NCBI RefSeq assembly: GCF_021654115.1
Contig: NZ_JAIWJF010000001.1
Coordinates: 517,234-581,233, forward strand
Length of the DNA stretch: 64,000 nucleotides
Direction of reading: 5' to 3'
DNA from: Furfurilactobacillus milii
GTDB lineage: Bacteria; Bacillota; Bacilli; Lactobacillales; Lactobacillaceae
The notes under the pieces were generated by a model. It had not been told where the DNA came from. It ran no database searches and was given only the letters and a program-made list of their open reading frames with translations. Shown piece by piece: positions 8,043 through 18,340 of this stretch (positions are counted from its first letter, which is position 1; every line of letters starts with the position of its first letter). The translations under genes and the position numbers were made by a program.

Positions 8043-11000
8043 ATGTCTCGCAGGAATAAAGAAATCGCAGATACGATAACAAGTGAGAAAGAGCATTACA
8101 AGATGTACAAGTCTGGTAAGCAGTGGCTGTTTGCCGGAATTACCGTATTCACATTTGGTGGCTTTTTAGTCAACGGTGAAAAGAATATTGAAGCGGCAAC
8201 GGATGCAAATGATGGTACGCCGAGTGACCCACAATCGGATGCCACCAAGCAAACCAATACGCCACTTGAATTCACGACGACAGTTACGCAAAACCAGACG
8301 ACTGCCAGTGCAGCACAACAGCCGGCGTCTGCGTCAACGACGCCGACAAGTCAAGCGACTAATGCTGCCACGACAGCCACTTCAACTGCTTCAGCAAGTC
8401 AGGCAGTCTCACAGGCAACCGCTAGTCAGAACAGTAAGGCTCCGCAACAACCATTACAAATCAAGACCACACCGGTTACTAGCCAATCACCAGTTAGCTC
8501 CGTCAGTGCACAAAACACTTCAGTGGCTTCTGATCAGTCTAGTCAGGCACCTCAGACAGCAACAAGTGCAGCCTCCACTGCGCCAGTTGCTAGTCAAACC
8601 GCTACGTCTATCGCGCCTCAGAGCGAAACTATTAATGGCAACTCACAAGCAACTGTGACGAGCACTAATCAAACACCAACAGTTACAGCCCTACCAAATG
8701 GTGCGACAAGTCAACAGGTTACTGATGCAAAAGCGGCGGCGCTTAAGGCATTTGCAGAAACCGGAACACCACAGGAAATTACTCAGATGGACGCAACCAG
8801 TAATGCGGGCACGTCCACGACTGATACAACTTCTGGCGCAACATCTAATAGTGCATGGACGAATTACAGCAATGTACTTACACAGGCCAATGCGGTCGTT
8901 CGGTCGCGCTACACAGGTGCGTCGTACGCCGAACTTAATGCCGCACTCGCCAACGCAGCTAGTTTAACTGATACTTCTTCACCGGTCGCATTGAAGCAGG
9001 CACAGCAACAAGTTCAAAGTGCACTTGACGGACTCGTTACTAATCCTGGAGCTGACGCGGCAGGTGATACAAACAAGCTTATTGCAACTGATCAAAATCA
9101 GTATCCTACTAGCGATGCAGCCAAGTACACAACTGACACGTGGCAGGCATATCAGGATGCATTATCAGCTGCCGAGTCTGGCGCCTCAAATAATGCAACA
9201 ACTGCTAACACGTTATCTGTACTGAGCAAAAAACTTAATGATGCTACAGCTAACCTTGAGCTGAATAAAGCAGATGTTTTGTTTGGTAAGTTAACTACCT
9301 TACTCAACAGCGCAGCAACGTCGATTGATAATGCGGGCACGTTTACGATCGCTTCGATTCAAAATTTGAAGACGGCTCAAGCAACCGCTCAGAAATTAAC
9401 ATCGTCTAGTTCAGCCCAGGATATTCAAAATGCATTAACGGCGTTAAACGCTGCTGAATCAGCATTGATTCCAGCTGGCTCATTGAAAAATTTGCAGGAT
9501 CAATTGAACACTGCCAAGTCCACATATATGAACTTTCAATCCTCTGACGCAACGGCAACAAATTACGCTTATAGTGCATATACAAAGGCTAGTTGGGATG
9601 CCTTTACCAGTGCCTATGTTTACGCTCGAGCTGTTATGAATAACAATGCAGCAACGCAGGATCAGTTGAGTAACGCCATTTTTAATTTAAAACAGGCCAC
9701 TCAGCAGCTGGTTAGTGAGCAAGTAGCTCAAGACGATTTGAACACGACAATCACTGGGGCCAAACAATTACTTGCTGAGAATAACGGTGGTGCTTATAGC
9801 ACAGACAGTACGTACAACTTAAGCATGGCGGTTCAATCTGCTCAAGCATTGTTGGATTCAAATGGTGATCCACTGAAAACAACCACAACGGATCAGTTAG
9901 TGAGTGCAACAAATGCTGTTCAAAATGCTGTTAACCAGTTAACAACGGTTTCGGATTCTGCTTGGAACGACTTGAACAAAATGATTAATAACTCCAAGCA
10001 ACTCAATCCGGTTAACTTTGATAGCAAAACGTATGCCAATCTGGTGAATGCACGGTCTAATGCTGTTAGTGATCTGTATGATGAACCATCATCGGATTCA
10101 GTTAAAACGGATGCGTCCAATTTGCGAAAGGCAATTTGGGGCACCATTGCAAATGATAGTGCTGCAGCTTCGGCACGTGCAACGTTAAGCCAGATTCTCA
10201 ACAATGAAGTGGCGCAATCACCAAGTCTGTATACAAATGAAACTTACAGTATTTACAAGTCTGTTCTGGATAACGCTACCAATCTCATGGATACAGGCAG
10301 CCTAGACACAGTTAAACTGAATCAGGCTATTAGTGACTTGCCATTCTACTTTAACAACTTGTTGTTGTTGACTGACGCGCAACAAACACAAAATTCTGCC
10401 ACATTGACAGGGACACATGGCACGATTACTGGTGACAAGTGGGACACTGTCAGCACCACCGATACGGGCCACAGTATTAGTTTCGGTGCGGTTAGTTCGT
10501 TTGATAAAACGTATAAAGGCAACGGCACAATTATTACGACAATTAAGTTACCTGCTAGCTTAACGCCATTCTTTAAGACTTCGAATTGGAAAGATTATAC
10601 GAAAGTTGCTTATGTCGTAGAAGTTAAAGGTGGCGCAAGTTCACAAAAAATTGGCACGGGAACGGTTAATAGCGATGTTGTTGAACCCAAAAATGCCATT
10701 GCTTTGGTGGAGGCTCTTGCTAATACTCACCAATTGTCTAGTTCGACTGATTTAGTATCAGACTTCAAGTTGTCACTTTCGTTTAATGCAGACGGTCAAC
10801 CAGTTTTGACGATTATTACTGGAAAATTGCCAACAACTGGCCCATCTAATAGCGATCAGTTCTGGTTCCAAATTGATATTCCAGCATGGCATAAAGCCGG
10901 TGATCAGCATTACTTAGCTCGTACAACAGGAACGCAATCGGATAATGCCGTTTACACTGAATCACATATTAATGGGCTACCTGGCCTTTCCGAAGTTGGG

Positions 11001-14000
11001 ACATCCTTTGTGCTGGCCAACCATTATGCAATTGCAGAAGCTAACAACACTACGCCTGCCAATGCCGGTTATGACTACTCCAATTCAGCCATTCCAGATC
11101 CGGCGACTAACAGCGGCGGTATTGCAATGGTCGGCCTTACATCAACGGATAATGAACCAACAGAAAACTTGGTTCAACAGGCGGTACCGCAGTTTAAGAC
11201 AAGCAATGTGTCATCAGACATTGTCCAAGGGACCAACACCATTACTGATAATGTGACCGTTGACCACACGACGGATGATCCTGGCGACACCTACCAAGTT
11301 GTCTTTAATGATACGAAGAAAGTTACGATCACCAACCCTGATGGCACTAAGTCCACGGCTTACCAAGTAGTTGCAACTGCTGTCGGTAACATTGATAGCA
11401 ATGGCAATTACACAGCTAGCTTTGGTCAACACGATGGCACAACGATGAGTGGTGTCACTGTGCAAACGGGTGATGTTGTGACAGCCTACATCCAACGGGT
11501 CAACACAATTAGTGGTGCTATTTCACAAGGCACAATGGGTTATGCAATTGCGAGTGTGCCATCAGCACAGACACCGTTTGTTTACGTTGATTCCGACACT
11601 GTTAAAGTTGGTTCCTCTAAGATTACTGGGACCATCTCAAGCTTGGTTGCATCCACGGTTACTGCTTCCGATGCAGTAAACAAGAAAGTTTCACCGAACG
11701 ACATGAACGTTTACACCGTTACCGTCACGGTTTACAACCCAGATGGTTCGGTAAATGCTTCTAACAACACGCAGGTTGAAAAAGACGGTTCATGGACAAG
11801 TACTGTCGGCACACCTTTAACAGCTGGTAAGTATGTTCAGGCAACTGCGCATGTTTTGCACGGTATTGTTTCGGGAACAAACGCAGTTCAACCGACTGGG
11901 GTTCAACTGACTGATTTGGATACCAATGTATCTGACTCCATTTATGTATTAGCTAATAAAGATGTCTTAAACGCGGCCATTTCCGATGGCACTACGGTTC
12001 AAGGCAGCATGGCTGATCCTGCGTACGCAACTGCAACTAAGGATGACTGGGCTAACTTGTCCAAACAGATGACAGCAGCGACAACCGTTAATAACGATAA
12101 AGCGGCTACCCAGGATGCCGTTAACGAAGCTGTTAAGAACTTGGATGCGGCAATTACGCAGATCACAAAATCAAAGAACGGATTGGAAGCGGCCATCAAG
12201 TCTGCCCCGGCAGCCACCGAGGCCCAGAAATACACGCCGACAACTTGGAGCAACATGCAATCTGCATTAACAGCAGCGACATTGTTGGATGCTAAACCGG
12301 CTGATGCCTTAACAGCCACACAAATAACTGACGCTACCAATACATTGCTTGATGCAATTAACGGTTTGCAGTTTATGAGTGCTTCTCAAACGACGGGAAC
12401 GGCAGCTGGTGAGGCAACATCAAACGCAACGACTGCTAATTCTGATGCTGAAAATGCGACAGCCAATGCTAGCGCTGCTGCGGAGAACGCGGATCTTGCT
12501 ACATCGGCAGCTGCTAAGGCCGCCTCGTTAGCAGCCCAGGGCTCTGATGGAACCACTGATTTAATTAATGCGGCCATCAATTACACGACGGCTAAGGGGT
12601 TGGCTTCACAGGCAGCCTTAAATGCTCAGCGTGCGACAGCCGAAGCCAACGCGGCCTCAGCAGCTGCTGCTCAAGCTCAATCGGCCGCGGTTGCTGCAAA
12701 TACGCCTGAAGCTAAGGCATTGGCTAACGATGCTGCCACGGCAGCGAAGAAAGCAGTTGATAACGCGGCGGCAGCCACCGTTGCTGCAAATAGTGTTGCG
12801 AACGCTGTGGTTGCGGCCACCGCTGCTTATGACGCAGCTCGGGCAAACATTGCAACATCAACTGCTAACACGGCGATTAAGGACGCTCAAAAACAAAATG
12901 CAGCGGCCAGCGACGCAATTACTAAAGGCGATAAAACTTCTGCTTTGGCAGCATTAAGCGCGGCCGACACAGATGTCAACCAAGCTACTAAAGCGTTGAG
13001 TCAAGCAAGTGATGCCCTGAAAGTCGCTCAGTCAGAGGCTGATGCGACGAGCGCGGCAGCAGCATTACCAACGGCTACTGATAACGACAAGACGGCTGCC
13101 ACGAATGCTGCGAATGTTTACAAGGCTGCCAGTGACGCTGCCGTAGCCGCACAGAAGGATTTGACGGCGATTCAAGCGACTGTTCAAGCGACGCGCAAGG
13201 TTGCCGAAGCCATGACTGATACTGGTACAGCAGCTGATCCCGCAACTAGTGAAGCGGCTACCAAGGCGACCACGGCTGCATCAAGCGCCACTAGCGACGC
13301 AACGACAGCAGACAGCAACGCGGTTGATGCCAATAGCGCAGCAATTGCTGCTAACAGTGCTGCTGCGGATGTTGCAGCCTTGACTAAAGCTGGTTCTGAC
13401 GCCACAGACGCATTGATTAGTGACGCTGTTAATGTTGCCAGTGCAGCCAACTTGGCTTCCCAAGCAACTAGTAATGCTGCAAAAGCCACTAGCGAGGCTA
13501 CGGCAGCTAGTGCCGCTGCCAGTGATGCCGCCGTTGCGGCTACTAAGGCTGGCACAGATGTCGCTAAGTCGCTGGCTACGTCAGCCAGTGAAGCTGCTGC
13601 GGCAGCAATGCAGAAGGCTACGGATGCCACTAAGGCTGCACAGACAGCGACAAACGCTGCTAAGGCGGCCCAAGCAACTTATGATGCAGCTAAAGCCAAT
13701 GTTGCTACGGCTGCGGCCAGTGCTGCGGCTAGTGATGCCGCGGCGCAATTGAAGACTGCAAACGCAGAGATTACTAAGGGCAATCAAGATGCCGCTAGTG
13801 ACGCTTTATCAGCCGCTAGCGCGGATAACACCAAGGCAACTGCCCAGTACAATGCGGCTAGTGCCGCTTTAAGCACAGCAACCGTTGAGGCAAAGGCGTT
13901 AACAGACGCTGCCAGTGGCGCTGATGCTACGGATGCAGACAAAACGAACGCAGCGGCTGCCGCACAAGCAGCTAAAGATGCTGACGCTAACTTACAAGCA

Positions 14001-14834
14001 GCTAAAACTAATGTTGATAAAGCTGCGACTGATTACACGACTGCGCACACCAGTTACACCAATATGACACCTGGTGCAGGCACTGTTGAAAATAGTGACG
14101 GCAGTGAGACAACTACTGTAAAGAACGCTGATGGCTCAACGACAACCACAACGAAGGATAAAAATGGCAAAGTTATTGACACGTTAACCACCAAACCAGA
14201 TGGTTCAACGGATGACGTTAAGTATGGTTCAGATGGTTCTTCCACAGAAACAAAGAAGGATCCCGCCGGTAACGTAACCCAGAAGGTTGTGACTAATACT
14301 GATGGTTCGACAGTTACCACAACCCCTAATGATGACGGTTCTGTTACCACCGTTACCAAAGACAAGAGCGGTGCAACAACGTCCACCCAGACTAAAGATC
14401 CGTTTGGCAACACCACGATGACAACGCCAACCAGTGATGGCGGCAGTCAGACCGTTAAGAAGACAGCAGCCGGTAAGACGATTGAAACGAGCACTACTAA
14501 TCCGACGACTCATGACACCACGACGGTAACGCCAACGAGTGATGGCGGTCAGAAGACGGTGGTTACCGATCCAAACGGCAAAGTGATCAGCACCACAATT
14601 ACAGATGCGAGTGGCAAACCAGTTTCGACTAGCACTGTTGACCCGACGACTGGCGACACGACCACCACAACACCAACGAGTGACGGCGGCCGGAAGACGG
14701 TTGTTACTGATCCAAATGGCAAAGTGATCAGCACCACAATTACAGATGCGAGTGGCAAACCAGTTTCGACTAGCACTGTTGACCCGACGACTGGCGACAC
14801 GACCACCACAACACCAACGAGTGACGGCGGCTGA
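8043..14834 (+). CDS. Giant Ser/Thr/Ala-rich adhesin 1 with KxYKxGKxW signal, N-terminal part up to a TGA
   Basis: 2,263 codons, ending at a TGA (14832-14834) in the middle of a repeat. The same frame runs on to an LPxTG anchor, so this is most of a ~3,355-codon gene. Order: KMYKSGKQW signal motif (residues 20-28) and hydrophobic stretch; S/T/Q/A-rich stalk (8190-8850); several FIVAR-like three-helix modules (8857-10365); an unrecognised beta-rich domain (10370-11190); an Ig-like module (11200-11950); further FIVAR-like modules (to 12380); a long Ala-rich coiled stretch (12390-14080); then DGS/DPNGK repeats. The start ATG 8043 follows GGGGG; the TTG six bases earlier is unlikely. KxYKxGKxW signals are associated with glycosylated adhesins exported by accessory Sec. 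As read here the product would lack its wall anchor and be released. Confidence 0.85.
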   Translation: MSRRNKEIADTITSEKEHYKMYKSGKQWLFAGITVFTFGGFLVNGEKNIEAATDANDGTPSDPQSDATKQTNTPLEFTTTVTQNQTTASAAQQPASASTTPTSQATNAATTATSTASASQAVSQATASQNSKAPQQPLQIKTTPVTSQSPVSSVSAQNTSVASDQSSQAPQTATSAASTAPVASQTATSIAPQSETINGNSQATVTSTNQTPTVTALPNGATSQQVTDAKAAALKAFAETGTPQEITQMDATSNAGTSTTDTTSGATSNSAWTNYSNVLTQANAVVRSRYTGASYAELNAALANAASLTDTSSPVALKQAQQQVQSALDGLVTNPGADAAGDTNKLIATDQNQYPTSDAAKYTTDTWQAYQDALSAAESGASNNATTANTLSVLSKKLNDATANLELNKADVLFGKLTTLLNSAATSIDNAGTFTIASIQNLKTAQATAQKLTSSSSAQDIQNALTALNAAESALIPAGSLKNLQDQLNTAKSTYMNFQSSDATATNYAYSAYTKASWDAFTSAYVYARAVMNNNAATQDQLSNAIFNLKQATQQLVSEQVAQDDLNTTITGAKQLLAENNGGAYSTDSTYNLSMAVQSAQALLDSNGDPLKTTTTDQLVSATNAVQNAVNQLTTVSDSAWNDLNKMINNSKQLNPVNFDSKTYANLVNARSNAVSDLYDEPSSDSVKTDASNLRKAIWGTIANDSAAASARATLSQILNNEVAQSPSLYTNETYSIYKSVLDNATNLMDTGSLDTVKLNQAISDLPFYFNNLLLLTDAQQTQNSATLTGTHGTITGDKWDTVSTTDTGHSISFGAVSSFDKTYKGNGTIITTIKLPASLTPFFKTSNWKDYTKVAYVVEVKGGASSQKIGTGTVNSDVVEPKNAIALVEALANTHQLSSSTDLVSDFKLSLSFNADGQPVLTIITGKLPTTGPSNSDQFWFQIDIPAWHKAGDQHYLARTTGTQSDNAVYTESHINGLPGLSEVGTSFVLANHYAIAEANNTTPANAGYDYSNSAIPDPATNSGGIAMVGLTSTDNEPTENLVQQAVPQFKTSNVSSDIVQGTNTITDNVTVDHTTDDPGDTYQVVFNDTKKVTITNPDGTKSTAYQVVATAVGNIDSNGNYTASFGQHDGTTMSGVTVQTGDVVTAYIQRVNTISGAISQGTMGYAIASVPSAQTPFVYVDSDTVKVGSSKITGTISSLVASTVTASDAVNKKVSPNDMNVYTVTVTVYNPDGSVNASNNTQVEKDGSWTSTVGTPLTAGKYVQATAHVLHGIVSGTNAVQPTGVQLTDLDTNVSDSIYVLANKDVLNAAISDGTTVQGSMADPAYATATKDDWANLSKQMTAATTVNNDKAATQDAVNEAVKNLDAAITQITKSKNGLEAAIKSAPAATEAQKYTPTTWSNMQSALTAATLLDAKPADALTATQITDATNTLLDAINGLQFMSASQTTGTAAGEATSNATTANSDAENATANASAAAENADLATSAAAKAASLAAQGSDGTTDLINAAINYTTAKGLASQAALNAQRATAEANAASAAAAQAQSAAVAANTPEAKALANDAATAAKKAVDNAAAATVAANSVANAVVAATAAYDAARANIATSTANTAIKDAQKQNAAASDAITKGDKTSALAALSAADTDVNQATKALSQASDALKVAQSEADATSAAAALPTATDNDKTAATNAANVYKAASDAAVAAQKDLTAIQATVQATRKVAEAMTDTGTAADPATSEAATKATTAASSATSDATTADSNAVDANSAAIAANSAAADVAALTKAGSDATDALISDAVNVASAANLASQATSNAAKATSEATAASAAASDAAVAATKAGTDVAKSLATSASEAAAAAMQKATDATKAAQTATNAAKAAQATYDAAKANVATAAASAAASDAAAQLKTANAEITKGNQDAASDALSAASADNTKATAQYNAASAALSTATVEAKALTDAASGADATDADKTNAAAAAQAAKDADANLQAAKTNVDKAATDYTTAHTSYTNMTPGAGTVENSDGSETTTVKNADGSTTTTTKDKNGKVIDTLTTKPDGSTDDVKYGSDGSSTETKKDPAGNVTQKVVTNTDGSTVTTTPNDDGSVTTVTKDKSGATTSTQTKDPFGNTTMTTPTSDGGSQTVKKTAAGKTIETSTTNPTTHDTTTVTPTSDGGQKTVVTDPNGKVISTTITDASGKPVSTSTVDPTTGDTTTTTPTSDGGRKTVVTDPNGKVISTTITDASGKPVSTSTVDPTTGDTTTTTPTSDGG

Positions 14835-14971
14835 AAGACAGTTGTCACTGATCCAAACGGCAAAGTAATCAGCACCACAATTACGGATGCGAGTGGCAAA
14901 CCGGTTTCAAAGAGCACAGTTGATCCAACGACTGGCAACACCACGACTACCACTCCAACAACGGATGGTGG
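14549..14971 (+). repeat. Three 141-bp tandem repeats coding 47 residues each
   Basis: Units begin at about 14549, 14690 and 14831. The first two are nearly identical in DNA; the third has diverged and carries the TGA. Each codes for KTVVTDPNGKVISTTITD followed by a second 20-residue half. The near identity marks a site where recombination could change repeat number. Confidence 0.8.
14832..14834 (+). other. In-frame TGA that splits adhesin 1
   Basis: At the equivalent position of the two preceding 141-bp repeats the codon is CAG (14550) and CGG (14691); here it is TGA. A CGA-to-TGA transition would explain it. The frame stays open on both sides for thousands of bases and no frameshift is present, so it is a point nonsense change, a sequence error or, least likely, a read-through site. 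Confidence 0.85.
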
Positions 14972-17900
14972 TACTCATACAGTGGTTACCGATCCAAATG
15001 GTAAGGTGATCTCCGATGTTACCAAGGATTCAACTGGCAAGACGACTAATGAGATCACCACGGATCCAGCAACCGGTGATACCACCACGACGACGCCAAC
15101 AAGCGACGGTGGCACACACACAGTCGTAACAGATGCCGGTGGTAAGACAATTTCTGAAACGACCAAGGACCCAACTGGCAAGCTGATTTCGTCCACGACC
15201 ACGGATCCCAAGACTGGCAATACGGTTACCACGACGCCAACGACTGACGGTGGCGAGCAAACAGTCGTCAAGGATCCAAATGGCAAGACTGTTTCGACGA
15301 CGACCACGGATCCCAAGACCGGTGATACCACGACCGTTACGCCAACGAGTGATGGCGGATCTAAGACAGTTGTCACTGATCCAAACGGCAACACAATTTC
15401 GACGACCATTACCGATAAGGATGGCAAACAAATTGACAAGACAACGACTGATCCGACAACTGGTGATGTTACCCACGAAACGACTGGCTCTGACGGTCAA
15501 CACATTACGCAAACAACCGGCTCTGATGGGCAAATCATCAGTCACCAGGTTACGGACCCAACGAATCCTAAGCAAAAGGTAACGACCACGACGACCTCTG
15601 ATGGTGGCACAGTCACCGAAATGACGGATGCTGACGGTAACGTAATCAAACGGGTTACACGCGATCCAAATGGCAATGTCGTTAAGACGGAAACCATGGA
15701 TCCGAAGACCGGTGACACCACAACTGTTACGCCAACGAGTGGCGGCGGTAGTAAGACGGTTGTCACAGACGGTACCGGCAAGGTCATCAGCACGACCATC
15801 ACGGATGCTAACGGAAAAGTGATTTCTGATAGTAAGACGGATCCGGTTACTGGTAATACCACCACGACCACACCGAATAAAGATAATCCCGCTAACACGG
15901 ATACCATCACGCCAACATCGGATGGCGGCAAACAGATTGTGACGAAGGACCCACAAGGCAACGTGATTAAGACGGTTACTGAGGATCCAAATGGCAAACC
16001 AATCAAGACGGTGGTCACCGATCCAAAGACTGGCAACACCATCACGACCACGCCAACATCAGATGGCGGTCAAGAAATTGTGACAAAGGATCCACAGGGC
16101 AACGTCATCAAAGACGTGATCGAAGATCCAAGTGGCAAGCCAATCAAGACTACGACGGCAAATCCAAAGACTGGTGAAACGACGGTCACCACGCCAACAA
16201 GTGACGGTGGCACGACGAGTCAGACGACTGGTTCTGATGGTAAGCCGATTTCCAACACGACGACGAAACCAACGTCAGATGGCGGTTCAACATCTACCAC
16301 CACTGATCCAACTGGTAAGCCAATCTCCTCAACAGTCACGGATCCACATGGTGATACAACGACTACGACGCCAAATAGTGATGGCACTACAACTGTGGTC
16401 AAGAAGGATCCAGCTGGCAATTTGATTTCGTCCACGACGACGGACCCAACGACTGGCAAACAGACGATTACAACGCCGACAACAGACGGCAAAGGTACTG
16501 TTCAAACAACGAAGGGACCAAACGGAAACGTTACCAAAGAGCTAACAACGAACCCAGATGGCAGCACGTCTGACAAGCAGTTTAACCCTGACGGTAGTTA
16601 CACCATTGTCGACCGTGATCCAAGTAAGAATGTCACGGGTGCAACGTTTGGCGCGACCGATGGTTCCAAGACAACGTTTGCTAAGAATCCGGATGGGACA
16701 ACAACGGTAGCTGCCACCGATAAAGATGGCAAAGTAACTGATACTAAGACGATTCCTAAAGACGGTGGGGATGCGACGGTCGGCAATGTACCCGTTAGTG
16801 TTGGCTCGGATGGCACGTTGACTGCTCACCCAACAACACCAAATGGCGTGACAACCCAGGTAAATCCCGATGGCACCATCGCAATGTTCAGGAGCATGGT
16901 TGATCCAGTGTCAACGTTTGTCAGCAAGGATGATTTCTACGACAACACGAAACCGAAGACAACGGTTCAGACAAATCCTGATGGCAGCACAGTTAGTGTA
17001 ACGACTGACCCAACAACGAAAGCCGTTACCAGTGCGACGCTTAAGGGCAGCGATGGTTCAACTGTCACGTTAACGAAGAATGCTGATGGGACGACAACTG
17101 CAACGACTACCGATAAGGACGGCAAAGTTACTGGCACTGCGACGATTCCTAAGAATGGTGGTAGTGCAACGGTTGGCAACGTACCGATCACGATTGATTC
17201 AGACGGTACCATGACCGTTGATGGACCAACTCAAGGTAGTGTTGGCACAAAGATTAATCCAGATGGGACAGTTTCACTGTTCAAACAACTGGTTGATGCC
17301 GTTGGTGTCTCTGTTACGAAAAAGGACTTCTACGACAATACTGCGCCAAAGAGTGGTAGTACAGCCGGCAGTGATAGCAGTAATACACCTGGTTCGGGTT
17401 CGACAGGCGCTACTAACACTGGTTCTAGCGCAGTGACTGGCGGTTTCACCGGTGCTGGTTCAACTGGCACGACAAACAACGGTGCAGCTGGCTCGAACGG
17501 GGCTAGTGCTGCTGGTTCAACTAGTGCCGGGTCTAACGCCACTAGTTCAACGGGAAATAACGCCGGCTCTGGTGCACCAACTCGCAATGCTGGTTCGACG
17601 GCTAATACCGGTTCAAATGATGCAACTAAGACTCCTTCGAACAATGCGACAACAAGTGCTGCTAGTTCAAACGCACCTCAACCGAACACGGTCAGTGCTG
17701 GTCCAACTTCAACTGCCGCTGTTCAACAGCGCGCTAATGGTGAAACGTTTGCTACGCCATCATCGGTTGTTGCTCCGACAACTGGTGACCGCACAACGAA
17801 CACGGCGGTTAAAGGCAATGGTAATGCTATTGCACAACCACTTGCGAATACAACTGTTGGGACGCCAATGACGTCAACGATGCGTTTGAACAGTGGTTCG

Positions 17901-18110
17901 ACATCGACTGTTACCAATGGCATGAAGGGTGAAACGCCGTCAACGAGTCCTACAACAGATGGCATTTTACCTGATACTGGTGAAAACACGAGTACCGCAG
18001 GTGTCATGGGCTTGCTTGGTGTAGCAGGATTGACTGCTGGATCGGCAATGTACATGTCCAAGCGGCGTAAGCACGGAGCGTTAGAAACGGTCACTGACAA
18101 ACGTCATTAA
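14835..18110 (+). CDS. C-terminal remainder of adhesin 1 (repeats and LPDTG anchor), cut off by the TGA
   Basis: This frame continues directly from the TGA. The first possible restart is a GTG at 14982 with no ribosome site, so independent translation is improbable and the part is best seen as the orphaned end of adhesin 1. It holds ~20-residue DG-rich beta repeats (TPTSDGG-xxTVVTDPNGK-type) to about 16560. Two ~130-residue modules follow, each ending in a DFYDNT motif (16560-16950 and 16960-17340). Then come a Gly/Ser/Thr/Asn-rich wall-spanning linker and a sortase signal: LPDTGE (17967-17984), a hydrophobic helix and KRRKHG. If the TGA is an error, the adhesin is a wall-anchored protein of ~3,355 residues. 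Confidence 0.8.
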   Translation, partial: KTVVTDPNGKVISTTITDASGKPVSKSTVDPTTGNTTTTTPTTDGGTHTVVTDPNGKVISDVTKDSTGKTTNEITTDPATGDTTTTTPTSDGGTHTVVTDAGGKTISETTKDPTGKLISSTTTDPKTGNTVTTTPTTDGGEQTVVKDPNGKTVSTTTTDPKTGDTTTVTPTSDGGSKTVVTDPNGNTISTTITDKDGKQIDKTTTDPTTGDVTHETTGSDGQHITQTTGSDGQIISHQVTDPTNPKQKVTTTTTSDGGTVTEMTDADGNVIKRVTRDPNGNVVKTETMDPKTGDTTTVTPTSGGGSKTVVTDGTGKVISTTITDANGKVISDSKTDPVTGNTTTTTPNKDNPANTDTITPTSDGGKQIVTKDPQGNVIKTVTEDPNGKPIKTVVTDPKTGNTITTTPTSDGGQEIVTKDPQGNVIKDVIEDPSGKPIKTTTANPKTGETTVTTPTSDGGTTSQTTGSDGKPISNTTTKPTSDGGSTSTTTDPTGKPISSTVTDPHGDTTTTTPNSDGTTTVVKKDPAGNLISSTTTDPTTGKQTITTPTTDGKGTVQTTKGPNGNVTKELTTNPDGSTSDKQFNPDGSYTIVDRDPSKNVTGATFGATDGSKTTFAKNPDGTTTVAATDKDGKVTDTKTIPKDGGDATVGNVPVSVGSDGTLTAHPTTPNGVTTQVNPDGTIAMFRSMVDPVSTFVSKDDFYDNTKPKTTVQTNPDGSTVSVTTDPTTKAVTSATLKGSDGSTVTLTKNADGTTTATTTDKDGKVTGTATIPKNGGSATVGNVPITIDSDGTMTVDGPTQGSVGTKINPDGTVSLFKQLVDAVGVSVTKKDFYDNTAPKSGSTAGSDSSNTPGSGSTGATNTGSSAVTGGFTGAGSTGTTNNGAAGSNGASAAGSTSAGSNATSSTGNNAGSGAPTRNAGSTANTGSNDATKTPSNNATTSAASSNAPQPNTVSAGPTSTAAVQQRANGETFATPSSVVAPTTGDRTTNTAVKGNGNAIAQPLANTTVGTPMTSTMRLNSGSTSTVTNGMKGETPSTSPTTDGILPDTGENTSTAGVMGLLGVAGLTAGSAMYMSKRRKHGALETVTDKRH

Positions 18111-18184
18111 GCAACGAGATTAGTGTCCAAAAAGAGCCTAGGTTATTGGTCCTGCACCAATATGAGGCTCTGAATGAATTAGAT

Positions 18185-18255
18185 GATGGGAAGCACAATT
18201 GTTTCCCGTCACCTATTGAGGGGATTTTCAAACGAAAGTCCCCTGAATAGATGAC
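18185..18255 (+). ncRNA. Conserved RNA structure between adhesin 1 and its companion gene (copy 1)
   Basis: Stem 1 pairs GATGGGAA (18185-18192) with TTCCCGTC (18203-18210). Stem 2 pairs 18208-18229 (CTATT, AGGGGA, TTTC) with 18234-18255 (GAAA, TCCCCT, AATAG, TGAC). The two stems compete for 18208-18210. The same two-stem arrangement stands at 30603-30678 after adhesin 2, with several paired changes. No T-run follows, so it is not a plain terminator. A role in mRNA processing or in setting companion level is inference. Confidence 0.65.
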
Positions 18256-18340
18256 AAAGTTCATCGAGTAAACAACTAATGAATTCGCACAAACAGAACA
18301 ACGAAATGAACATTTAACGATAGACTGGGGGCAGGGTTTC

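Noticed and set aside
14054..15956. Long minus-strand ORFs opposite the adhesin repeats
   Set aside because: They are shadows caused by the repetitive, Thr-rich codons; no ribosome sites and only Val/Leu-rich mirror peptides.
14982..18110. Independent gene starting at GTG 14982
   Set aside because: No ribosome site, starts inside a repeat, and the frame runs unbroken from the TGA; it is the tail of adhesin 1.
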